Shown: positions 1-5,347 of the stretch, one piece after another | Position numbering within the stretch: position 1 is the first letter of the stretch | Layout of the letters: the number at the start of each line of letters is the position of its first letter | NCBI GenBank assembly: GCA_027456925.1 | Contig: DAIDTZ010000396.1 | Span: forward strand, 1 to 5,347 | Source of the DNA: Nitrospirota bacterium | GTDB lineage: Bacteria; Nitrospirota; UBA9217 | Direction: 5' to 3' | DNA: 5,347 bases | The notes under the pieces: model-generated | Seen by the model: only the letters and a program-made list of their open reading frames with translations | Told to the model about the DNA's origin: nothing | Database searches by the model: none | Position numbers and translations under genes: made by a program

Positions 1-92
1 TACTGCACATGATGATCATCCTCGTTCTGGGTCTGTACATTCCGAAGTTTCTTGCCGAATGGTTCCAGACGGCAGTGGGGCTTTTGAAATGA
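1..92 (+). CDS. 3' end of a hyf-operon membrane subunit (antiporter-like, probably HyfF type)
   Basis: The frame starting at base 3 is open from the window edge and stops at TGA 90-92. It gives 29 residues beginning LHMMIILVLGLYIPKFL. The start is a hydrophobic stretch typical of the end of a transmembrane helix, followed by a short amphipathic tail. The proton-translocating NuoL/M/N-type subunit HyfF precedes HyfG in E. coli hyf, and this tail fits that position and character. The stop overlaps the start of the next gene as ATGA (89-92), which indicates translational coupling within one operon. Too little is visible to name the subunit from sequence alone, so the identity rests mainly on gene order. 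If correct, the protein forms an ion-pumping arm in the cytoplasmic membrane. Confidence 0.6.
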   Translation, partial: LHMMIILVLGLYIPKFLAEWFQTAVGLLK

Positions 93-1660
93 GCAAACTG
101 AAAGATGCCATAGTGACGGCATTCGGCGCGGACGCGAGAGAGGATGCAGGACAATGCCCCTCTTCTGTTCCAGCGCTCATCGTGCCGAGGGAGCGCTTTG
201 CCGAGGCGGCCAAGGTCTTGAAAAAAGGGTACGCCCTGCTGGCCGCGGAATGGGCCGCCGATGAAACGCCGTACGGCAGGGGATTCGGAGTGTTTGCCTG
301 TTATCGAAAAGAGTCTGAATATCTCATTATCAAGACCCTGGCCCCGCAAACCGATCCGACCTTCCCGAGCCTCACGAAGAAGTTCGTTCCTGCGTACCGG
401 TTCGAACGCCAGATGAAAAGTCTCCTGGGCGTGGTCGCCATCGGTCATCCCGACACGCGGCCCTGGATCAAGCATGAAGACTGGCCCGAGGACGCCTGGC
501 CCCTCAGGAAGTCCTTTGACGGCTCAAAACCCCTGCCGCGCGTCTATGGTGAATACGATTGGATACGCGCCGAGGGGGAAGGGGTCTGCGAAATTCCCGT
601 GGGGCCGGTGCATGCCGGCATCATCGAGCCGGGCCACTTCCGGTTCCAGGCCGTCGGAGAAGACATCCTCAACCTGGAAGCAAAGCTGGGATACGTGCAC
701 AAAGGGATCGAAAAAAGATTCGAGGCCCTCTCCTGGAGCGACGCTTCGAGGCTCGCGGGACGGGTGTCCGGCGATTCAACGGTTGCGCACTGCCTTGCCT
801 ATTGCCATGCCGTGGAGGCGCTGACCGCGTGCCGTCCCCCGGACCGGGCGCAGTGGCTTCGAGCGCTCTTTCTCGAACGGGAGCGAATCGCAAACCATCT
901 CGGCGATCTCGGCGCTATCTGCAATGACGTGGCTTTCGCGATCCTGTTTTATCATTTCATGAGGCTGAAAGAGGCCGTCGTACGCACCAACTTTGCGCTC
1001 TTCGGCCACCGGTTCCTGATGGACACCATCAAGCCCGGCGGAACATTGGTTGACGTCGATGCAGCGGGAGTAGCGGCGATCCTCGGGGAAGCGGACTGGC
1101 TGGCAGAGGAACTGGAGCGTCTCGTGGTCATCTATGATGAGAACCCTTCAGTTGAGGACCGGGTCCGGGACACGGGAATCCTGAGTTCGGAGAAAGCGCG
1201 GGAACTTGGCATGGTCGGTTTCGTGGCGCGCGCCAGCGGCTTGAACCTGGACTGCCGCATACATCAGCCTTTCCCGCCCTATGACCGCATCAACGTGACC
1301 ATCCCGGTGCTGGTTTCCGGCGATGTCCACGCACGTGCCTGGGTCAGGATCGAGGAGATCAGGGATTCCCTCCGCATTATTCGCGAGATATTGAAATCGC
1401 TTCCCGATGGAGAAATTTTCGCCCCGCTCAGCGAGCCTCTGCCGGATACGTCGGGCTTCGGGGCTGTCGAAGGATGGCGCGGGGAAATTCTCTATTGGCT
1501 GCAGGCCGGGCCGAAAGGGGAGATCAACCGCTGCATGGTCAGAGATCCGTCGAGCCTCAACTGGCTGGGGCTCGAACAGTGCATCCATGGGAACATTGTT
1601 CCCGCCTTCCCCGTGTGCAACAAGAGCTTTAATCAGTCTTATTCTGGGAACGACTTATGA
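89..1660 (+). CDS. hyfG: Fused NuoC/NuoD-like large subunit (HyfG-like) lacking the NiFe-site cysteines; Ehr-type complex
   Basis: This is a 523-residue catalytic-arm subunit of the complex I / group 4 hydrogenase superfamily, expected on the cytoplasmic side of the membrane. Residues about 1-155 form a NuoC-like (30 kDa) domain with FER 105-107, GHPD 119-122 and a downstream PLRKSF. From about 165 a NuoD/hydrogenase-large-subunit domain follows, with GPVH (His175), EPGHFRF, LGYVHKGIEK, ERERIANHLGDLG, an ASG segment and, near the end, RDPSSLNW. In true group 4 hydrogenases the first NiFe motif is R[IV]CGxC. Here it reads R225-V-S-G-D-S230, with both cysteines replaced by Ser. The C-terminal CxxC is also missing: the tail ends NKSFNQSYSGNDL, with only isolated Cys498 and Cys510. 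Length and domain order match HyfG/HycE. The ATG at 89 is preferred over the in-frame ATG at 59 because it overlaps the preceding stop as ATGA. By inference it does not bind NiFe or make H2 and belongs to an energy-converting hydrogenase related (Ehr) complex. Electron donor and acceptor are unknown. Confidence 0.9.
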   Translation: MSKLKDAIVTAFGADAREDAGQCPSSVPALIVPRERFAEAAKVLKKGYALLAAEWAADETPYGRGFGVFACYRKESEYLIIKTLAPQTDPTFPSLTKKFVPAYRFERQMKSLLGVVAIGHPDTRPWIKHEDWPEDAWPLRKSFDGSKPLPRVYGEYDWIRAEGEGVCEIPVGPVHAGIIEPGHFRFQAVGEDILNLEAKLGYVHKGIEKRFEALSWSDASRLAGRVSGDSTVAHCLAYCHAVEALTACRPPDRAQWLRALFLERERIANHLGDLGAICNDVAFAILFYHFMRLKEAVVRTNFALFGHRFLMDTIKPGGTLVDVDAAGVAAILGEADWLAEELERLVVIYDENPSVEDRVRDTGILSSEKARELGMVGFVARASGLNLDCRIHQPFPPYDRINVTIPVLVSGDVHARAWVRIEEIRDSLRIIREILKSLPDGEIFAPLSEPLPDTSGFGAVEGWRGEILYWLQAGPKGEINRCMVRDPSSLNWLGLEQCIHGNIVPAFPVCNKSFNQSYSGNDL

Positions 1661-1673
1661 AAAGTCTGATGAA

Positions 1674-1745
1674 ACCACGGGCGCTTCGCGCACACAGATT
1701 AACACAGTTTAAGGATAAGGGGATTTATCCGTGTTAATCCGTGGT
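1674..1745. repeat. Nested inverted-repeat element in the hyfG-hyfI gap
   Basis: The 111-bp gap between the two subunit genes is largely made of inverted repeats. The outer arms ACCACGG (1674-1680) and CCGTGGT (1739-1745) are perfect complements. Alternative arms are CACAGATTAACACA (1693-1706) and CGTGTTAATCCGTG (1730-1743), which match at 12 of 14 positions; both mismatches become G-U pairs in a minus-strand transcript. The core GGATAA (1713-1718) and TTATCC (1725-1730) closes a 6-nt loop. A separate GCGC-TTC-GCGC hairpin lies at 1681-1691. Each arm is itself a period-10 repeat: CACAG at 1693 and 1703, ATCCGTG at 1727 and 1737. The wording resembles 'atccgtgttaatccgtgg' intergenic repeats that I recall as dispersed in many environmental bacterial genomes; this is from memory and unverified. 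No T-tract follows, so it is not a standard terminator. Confidence 0.7.
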
Positions 1746-1763
1746 CACAGTAGTCTTTCGTTT

Positions 1764-1767
1764 GGAG
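1764..1767 (+). promoter_or_regulatory. Ribosome-binding site of the HyfI-like gene
   Basis: GGAG lies four bases before the ATG at 1772, which is a little close but usable. It gives this gene its own translation start after the 111-bp gap, so it does not depend on coupling to the preceding stop. Confidence 0.55.
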
Positions 1768-1771
1768 CCTT

Positions 1772-2281
1772 ATGATCAGGATCCTTAAACAGATTTTCCA
1801 TACCGGCATCGTCACCGAGCAGCTTCCGCCGGTAACCGACCCGGAGCTCATGAAAATCGGCGTGCAGTTGGAGAAGGTCATCCAGGAACGCTTCCGGGGA
1901 AGCCTCGCCATTCGACAGGTGGACGCGGGTTCATGCAACGCCTGCGAACTCGAGATCCATGCAGTCAACAACCCCATCTATGACTGTGAACGGTTCGGCG
2001 TCCATTTTACCGCATCGCCCCGGTTCGCCGATATGCTGCTGGTCACCGGGCCGGTCTCCCAAAACATGGAGATCGCTCTCCGTCGGACCTACACGGCTAC
2101 GCCCCGGCCGAAACTGGTCGTTGCCGTCGGGGACTGCGGGTGCACCGGCGGCATCTTCGGCAAGAGCTATGCGTCACTTGGCGGCGTCGATCAGGTCCTC
2201 CCTGTGGACGCATATATCCCGGGATGTCCTCCCACGCCCACGGCCCTTCTTCAGGGGATTCTTCGAGCCATCGGGAAATAG
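1772..2281 (+). CDS. hyfI: NuoB/HyfI-like [4Fe-4S] subunit of the hydrogenase-related complex
   Basis: This 169-residue protein of the NuoB / hydrogenase small-subunit family carries the [4Fe-4S] cluster next to the large subunit (N2 in complex I, proximal cluster in hydrogenases). The four expected ligands are visible: Cys55 and Cys58 in GSCNACELE, Cys122 in GDCGCTGGIF and Cys152 in PGCPPTP. The first pair is spaced CxxC, as in group 4 hydrogenases, not the adjacent CC of complex I NuoB. Cys124 is an additional cysteine. The short N-terminal extension (MIRILKQIFHTGIVTEQLP) is amphipathic and may touch the membrane arm. Length is normal for the family and the frame is intact. It follows the large-subunit gene on the same strand, as hyfI follows hyfG and hyfH in E. 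coli, but no ferredoxin gene lies between them here. The intact cluster site beside a cysteine-free large-subunit site suggests a working electron-transfer protein without hydrogen chemistry. Confidence 0.92.
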   Translation: MIRILKQIFHTGIVTEQLPPVTDPELMKIGVQLEKVIQERFRGSLAIRQVDAGSCNACELEIHAVNNPIYDCERFGVHFTASPRFADMLLVTGPVSQNMEIALRRTYTATPRPKLVVAVGDCGCTGGIFGKSYASLGGVDQVLPVDAYIPGCPPTPTALLQGILRAIGK

Positions 2282-2300
2282 CTGTTTCCGCTTTTATTTT
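2272..2300 (+). terminator. Weak intrinsic terminator at the end of the hyf-like operon
   Basis: GGAAA (2274-2278) pairs with TTTCC (2285-2289) around a 6-nt loop, and C2272 can add a pair with G2290 across a one-base bulge. A T-rich run TTTTATTTT follows at 2292-2300. The stem overlaps the stop codon at 2279-2281. The geometry is right but the stem is short and AT-rich, so efficiency is probably modest. A promoter about 110 bp further on supports a transcription-unit boundary here. Confidence 0.4.
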
Positions 2301-2408
2301 CCCCACGGACATCCGCATCGACGGCGGCGTGGTGGCGGGGCCGGCATGGGGGCTTATTTCTCCATCACTCTCCGGATGTCGGGCCTTTACAAATCGTGAA
2401 TTTCCCTT
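2282..2408. other. Non-coding gap without a recognisable gene
   Basis: No convincing coding frame is seen on either strand. It begins with the terminator T-run and contains a GC-rich, G-heavy stretch around 2320-2352. A perfect 8-bp inverted repeat, GACATCCG (2308-2315) and CGGATGTC (2373-2380), is separated by 57 bp and has no helpful extension. Nothing here resembles a known RNA family. Confidence 0.55.
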
Positions 2409-2437
2409 TTCACCCGAGGCGCCCGAAGAGCTATAAT
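2409..2437 (+). promoter_or_regulatory. Sigma70-like promoter for the tail-anchored membrane protein gene
   Basis: TTCACC (2409-2414, four of six to TTGACA) and a perfect TATAAT (2432-2437) are separated by 17 bp. Transcription would begin near 2444. That places the ATG at 2446 essentially at the 5' end of the mRNA and leaves about 68 nt of leader before the alternative TTG start at 2512. Confidence 0.65.
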
Positions 2438-2500
2438 CTAAAGAGATGGTTGTGGTCAGCTGTCGTCAGTTTTCCCGACTTGGCCTTGTCTTGAAACAAA

Positions 2501-2506
2501 GAGGAG
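2501..2506 (+). promoter_or_regulatory. Shine-Dalgarno GAGGAG supporting the TTG start at 2512
   Basis: GAGGAG ends five bases before TTG 2512-2514, which is in frame with the long reading frame. The ATG at 2446 has only AAAGAG directly touching it, with no usable spacer. This site is the main argument for the shorter protein. Confidence 0.6.
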
Positions 2507-2511
2507 TTATT

Positions 2512-3540
2512 TTGGAATGTGAGACAAAAACAATCCCCGGCAACCTGGTCGTATTTCTCTTCGGGGAGACTGGTTTGAACCTTGACGCAACTTCCGTGGT
2601 GGAGACCAAGACGGTAAAGAGCGCGCCGAGCTACCCCGACGTCATCCCCAAGCAAAAAATCATTAAACTGGAAAAACGGCAGGTCGAGGGCGCAGAGGTG
2701 TCTTTTGTAGTCAAGGCCTATCTGCCCGACGTGGTCGTTGTCGAGGCCTCGCTGGACCTGGGCGACATCCTGGCGGACGCCACGCTGGAGTTTAAACGTT
2801 CGCTCATTAACGAATGCAGGAAGGTCCTTGGCGAGTTCGGCTGCGACCCGCAGTTCGACGAAGAGTACAGCGTCTATTGCATATCGGACTACAGCGGCGA
2901 CCCCGAGGTGTGCCTGTCGGCGCACGGGGACAGGATCGCGGCGTTCCTGAAAAATGAAAAGATCGCACTCGACGAAGAGGAGGTTCGCGCCACGCTGTCG
3001 GTAAACCTGAAATACGGCAAGGACGACATTACGATCGTGGATTGGGACGGCGCATTCATCTTCGATTCCTCCGGCGACTTTGAAAGCAACATCGAGCTTT
3101 TTGAGATCGCCAATCTCCAGCTCCTGAAATCGCGGATCCTCGACTACGATCTCGATGAACGGCTTGAAAAGACCTTGCGCCTCATGGGGGTCCCGAAACG
3201 GCTTCCGATCATCAGGTCGCGGGAGGTCAGGAAAGTCGTGAAGGAGATCATCGAGATCAGGACACAGTCGATCCTCGAATCCGAGGCCGTGGAACGCAAC
3301 ATCAAACTTATCGGGGACTGGTATTCCGCGAAACTGTATTCGCTCATTTCGAAAAAATTCCACCTGGACAGCTGGAAGATTGAAATCAAGGAAAAACTCG
3401 ACACGCTGGAAGACGTCTACACCATGGCCACGGAAAACTTCAGCGTGTCCTACCGGGCGACGCTCGAATTCATCCTCCTCGGCGGCTGGTTCGTGCTGTT
3501 GCTGCTCTACGTAGCTGAATTTTTCTTTACAAAAAAATGA
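2512..3540 (+). CDS. Tail-anchored membrane protein of unknown function (about 342 aa, TTG start)
   Basis: I do not recognise this family with confidence. From TTG 2512 it is 342 residues, from ATG 2446 it would be 364. The TTG start is chosen because of GAGGAG five bases upstream and because the promoter puts the mRNA start next to the ATG. There is no signal peptide. The body is acidic and mixed alpha/beta, with a strand-rich start (NLVVFLFGETGLNLD), a motif DDITIVDWDGAFIFD near residues 171-185 (DWDG 177-180) and a following helix rich in Leu and Glu (ELFEIANLQLLKSRILDYDLDERLEK). Amphipathic helices precede one hydrophobic segment at about 319-338, ending in a short FTKK tail. The layout of a soluble domain, a long helical region and one C-terminal membrane helix loosely recalls the RMND1/DUF155 (YagE) family, but I cannot establish homology by eye. 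It sits alone between its own promoter and the tex promoter, so no operon partner hints at its role. Confidence 0.75.
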   Translation: MECETKTIPGNLVVFLFGETGLNLDATSVVETKTVKSAPSYPDVIPKQKIIKLEKRQVEGAEVSFVVKAYLPDVVVVEASLDLGDILADATLEFKRSLINECRKVLGEFGCDPQFDEEYSVYCISDYSGDPEVCLSAHGDRIAAFLKNEKIALDEEEVRATLSVNLKYGKDDITIVDWDGAFIFDSSGDFESNIELFEIANLQLLKSRILDYDLDERLEKTLRLMGVPKRLPIIRSREVRKVVKEIIEIRTQSILESEAVERNIKLIGDWYSAKLYSLISKKFHLDSWKIEIKEKLDTLEDVYTMATENFSVSYRATLEFILLGGWFVLLLLYVAEFFFTKK

Positions 3541-3569
3541 CTTTTCTATTGGCGCCCGCGTAACCTTTC

Positions 3570-3598
3570 TTTACTTCTCCGCCTTCTTTTGTTACTAT
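3570..3598 (+). promoter_or_regulatory. Probable tex promoter
   Basis: TTTACT (3570-3575) and TACTAT (3593-3598) are 17 bp apart and each match four of six consensus bases. An overlapping TATAAC at 3596-3601 is a better -10 but has no good -35 at the right distance. The 90-bp gap before tex is pyrimidine-rich and otherwise empty, so a promoter here is reasonable but not strong. Confidence 0.4.
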
Positions 3599-3620
3599 AA
3601 CCGCCTTATCTCTCCGCATA

Positions 3621-3625
3621 AAGGA
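3621..3625 (+). promoter_or_regulatory. Ribosome-binding site of tex
   Basis: AAGGA lies five bases before ATG 3631. It fixes the start, and the encoded N-terminus (IRTIASEISITEKQVLACAALLDEGATVPFI) begins as Tex proteins usually do. Confidence 0.75.
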
Positions 3626-3630
3626 ATAGT

Positions 3631-4965
3631 ATGAACTCAGGACATATCCGGACAATCGCGTCAGAAATTTCCATAACGGAAAAACAGGTGCTGGCCTGCG
3701 CTGCTCTTCTCGATGAGGGCGCAACCGTCCCGTTCATATCCCGCTACCGCAAGGAAGCTACCGGTTCGCTTGATGAAGTTGCCGTTGCCTCTGTCCGGGA
3801 CCGGCTGGCACAGCTTCGGGAACTGGACAAGCGGCGGGAGGCGATCATCAAATCGCTGGAAGAAACGGGCGCGCTTACGGACGAACTGAAAACGAAGGTA
3901 CTTGGTGCAAAGACCCTGACGGAGCTCGAAGACATTTATCTGCCCTTTCGTCCCAAGCGCCGGACCAAGGCGACGATCGCGCGGGAAAAAGGCCTGGAAC
4001 CGTTGGCGCAGCGGCTCTTCCTGCAGGAAGAGGACAGCGACCCCGCAGCTCTGGCAACGGCGTTCGTTGACGAGGAAAAAGGCGTTCCGTCCGCTGACGA
4101 CGCCCTTTCCGGCGCCCGCGACATCATAGCTGAGTGGGTCAACGAAGACCAGAACGTGCGGCAGAAGATGCGGGAGCTCTACGCGGAGAAGGGACAGTTC
4201 AAAACCCGGATATTGACGGGGAAGGAAGAGGAGGGGATCAAGTACAAGGATTACTTTGACTGGCACGAGCCCATTGCCACAGCCCCTTCGCACCGCATCC
4301 TGGCCATGAGACGGGGAGAGAAAGAGGGCTTTCTGATCCTTCGTCTGACGCCGCCCGAGGAAGAGGCGCTTGCGCTTCTTGAAGCTCTTTGCGTGAGAGG
4401 GGACAGCGCAGCGTCCCGGCAGGTCAAGCTCGCGGTGCAGGACAGCTATAAGCGGCTCCTTTCGCTTGCCATGGAAACGGAGATGCGGGTTGCGACCAAG
4501 GAGCGGGCCGATGCCGAGGCCATCCGCGTTTTTGCGGAAAACCTGAGACAGCTGCTGCTTGCGCCGCCGCTCGGCCAAAAGAACGTACTTGCCGTGGATC
4601 CCTGTTTTCGCACCGGATGCAAGGTGGTCTGCGTGGACAGGCAGGGAAAGCTTCTTCACACGGACACGATCTTTCCCCGTTTTTCCGGGAAAAATACGAC
4701 AGAGGCAGGCGACAAGATCGTGCATCTCTGCAAAAAATTCGATGTTGAGGCCATTGCCATCGGAAACGGCACTGCCGGCCGGGAAACAGAATCGTTTATA
4801 AGGCAGCTCGGCCTGCCAGCCGCCATTCAAATCTTGATGGTGAACGAAAGCGGGGCTTCGGTTTATTCAGCGTCCGACGCGGCGCGGGAAGAATTCCCCG
4901 ACTATGACCTGACCGTGCGCGGTTCCGTTTCGATCGGCCGCAGGATCATGGACCCGCTGGCGTAA
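3631..4965 (+). CDS. tex: Tex RNA-binding transcription accessory protein, N-terminal 444 residues, cut by an in-frame stop
   Basis: Tex is a cytoplasmic nucleic-acid-binding protein related to the core of eukaryotic Spt6 and linked to transcription. Full-length members run to roughly 720-785 residues with a Tex N-terminal domain, a YqgF/RNase H-like domain, helix-hairpin-helix (HhH) repeats and a C-terminal S1 domain. The first two are visible here. The N-terminal domain (about 1-200) has PFISRYRKEATGSLDE, ELDKRREAI and TLTELEDIYLPFRPKR. A linker follows with GARDIIAEW, DYFDWHEP and AMRRGEKEGF. The RNase H-like domain (about 319-442) has VDPCFRTGCK at 322-331, IGNGTAGRETE at 377-387 and GASVYSAS. 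The family motif is DPGFRTG; here Gly is Cys325. The frame ends at TAA 4963-4965 right after RRIMDPLA, where relatives continue ELVKID, so the product would lack the HhH and S1 domains. Everything before the stop is well conserved, which suggests recent loss or a base error. Confidence 0.92.
   Translation: MNSGHIRTIASEISITEKQVLACAALLDEGATVPFISRYRKEATGSLDEVAVASVRDRLAQLRELDKRREAIIKSLEETGALTDELKTKVLGAKTLTELEDIYLPFRPKRRTKATIAREKGLEPLAQRLFLQEEDSDPAALATAFVDEEKGVPSADDALSGARDIIAEWVNEDQNVRQKMRELYAEKGQFKTRILTGKEEEGIKYKDYFDWHEPIATAPSHRILAMRRGEKEGFLILRLTPPEEEALALLEALCVRGDSAASRQVKLAVQDSYKRLLSLAMETEMRVATKERADAEAIRVFAENLRQLLLAPPLGQKNVLAVDPCFRTGCKVVCVDRQGKLLHTDTIFPRFSGKNTTEAGDKIVHLCKKFDVEAIAIGNGTAGRETESFIRQLGLPAAIQILMVNESGASVYSASDAAREEFPDYDLTVRGSVSIGRRIMDPLA
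4963..4965 (+). other. In-frame TAA replacing a conserved Glu codon in tex
   Basis: The context reads D-P-L-A-stop-L-V-K-I-D-P-K in a single unbroken frame. Tex proteins have Glu at this position, so one G-to-T change (GAA to TAA) explains it with no insertion or deletion. The base after the stop is C. Confidence 0.85.
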
Positions 4966-5347
4966 CTCGTGAAGATCGATCCCAAGGCCATCGGCGTGGG
5001 CCAGTATCAGCACGATGTTGATCAGCCGGCGCTGAAACGGGGTCTTGACGACGTGGTCGTCAATTGCGTGAACAAAGTGGGCGTTGAAGTCAATACGGCA
5101 AGTAAGGAGCTGTTGATGTACGTCTCCGGTCTGGGACCTCAACTTGCCAGGAATCTCGTCGAATATCGGAACCAGAACGGGCCGTTCAAAGCGCGGGAAG
5201 AGTTGAAACAGGTTTCCAAGCTCGGGCCAAAGACGTTCGAACAGGCCGCGGGTTTTCTGCGGATTCGAGGCGGCCAAAATCCGCTCGACGGGAGCTCGGT
5301 CCATCCCGAGAGCTATCACATTGTTGATGCTATGGCGCGGGACCTTC
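4966..5347 (+). pseudogene. tex: Continuation of the tex frame after the stop (HhH region), runs off the window
   Basis: The same frame continues for 127 codons without another stop and is clearly Tex. It has LVKIDPK, the signature IGVGQYQHDV, ASKELL, then a tandem helix-hairpin-helix region with GLGPQLARNL (from codon 500) and KLGPKTFEQAAGFLRI (531 region), then NPLDGSSVHPESY. HhH motifs contact nucleic acid backbones. The S1 domain would lie beyond the window. It is not a separate gene by descent. It could be made separately only by reinitiation, for which an AAGGAG at 5104-5109 before ATG 5116 is a candidate, or as part of full-length Tex if the stop is an error or is read through. Confidence 0.85.

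Noticed and set aside
59..88. Ten-codon N-terminal extension of the large-subunit gene from ATG 59
   Set aside because: It lies inside the coding end of the preceding gene, while ATG 89 makes a standard ATGA stop/start overlap and begins a normal-looking N-terminus.
1674..1745. Intrinsic terminator between the large and small subunit genes
   Set aside because: The stems are good but no T-tract follows either possible hairpin, and the downstream gene needs expression with the same complex.
2431..3363. 310-codon open frame on the minus strand
   Set aside because: It mirrors the codon bias of the + strand gene, its protein resembles no family, and it has no ribosome-binding site or promoter that I can see.
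3515..3547. AT-only hairpin as terminator at the end of the tail-anchored protein gene
   Set aside because: The possible stem is a run of T paired with a run of A with no GC pairs, so it is too weak to call.
3661..4830. 389-codon open frame on the minus strand within tex
   Set aside because: The + strand is unambiguously Tex throughout this interval. The antisense frame is open because of third-position GC bias and shows no recognisable motif.
4969..4971. GTG immediately after the tex stop as the start of a second gene
   Set aside because: There is no Shine-Dalgarno at a usable distance, and the sequence continues the Tex protein without a new N-terminus.
4867..5319. 150-codon minus-strand frame spanning the tex stop
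   Set aside because: The conserved Tex frame continues on the + strand through the whole interval, so this is an antisense shadow.

Overview
The window reads as a chromosomal fragment from an anaerobic or facultative Gram-negative bacterium of moderately high GC content. A Desulfobacterota, Nitrospirota or similar lineage is likely, but nothing in the sequence fixes the taxon. The basis is one end of an operon for a membrane complex of the complex I / group 4 [NiFe]-hydrogenase superfamily, followed by a small conserved-looking membrane protein and the housekeeping gene tex. All genes are on the + strand.

Region 1 (1-2281) is the distal part of a hyf-like operon. It holds the last residues of an antiporter-like membrane subunit (to 92), then a fused NuoC/NuoD-type large subunit (89-1660, ATGA overlap), a 111-bp gap filled by a nested inverted-repeat element, and a NuoB/HyfI-type [4Fe-4S] subunit (1772-2281). 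The small subunit keeps its cluster cysteines. The large subunit has lost both CxxC pairs that hold the NiFe site: the first motif reads RVSGDS and the C-terminal pair is gone. The complex is therefore probably not a hydrogenase. It fits the 'energy-converting hydrogenase related' (Ehr) type. The HyfH-type ferredoxin subunit, which sits between G and I in E. coli hyf, is absent, and the repeat occupies that position. A weak intrinsic terminator overlaps the end of the last gene.

Region 2 (2282-3540) has a short non-coding stretch, a good sigma70-like promoter (TTCACC-17-TATAAT) and one gene for a protein of about 342 residues with a single C-terminal membrane anchor and unknown function. The ATG at 2446 lies almost on the predicted transcription start. 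A TTG at 2512 behind GAGGAG is the better start.

Region 3 (3541-5347) carries tex (RNA-binding transcription accessory protein) behind its own likely promoter and a clear ribosome-binding site. Its frame is broken at codon 445 by TAA where the family has Glu (DPLA-stop-LVKIDPK). The frame then continues, unmistakably Tex, to the window edge. The RNase H-like domain also carries an unusual DPC in place of the family's DPG. Both changes are explained by single G-to-T substitutions, so recent decay or base-calling error are the main explanations.

I saw no tRNA, rRNA, CRISPR array or transposase.
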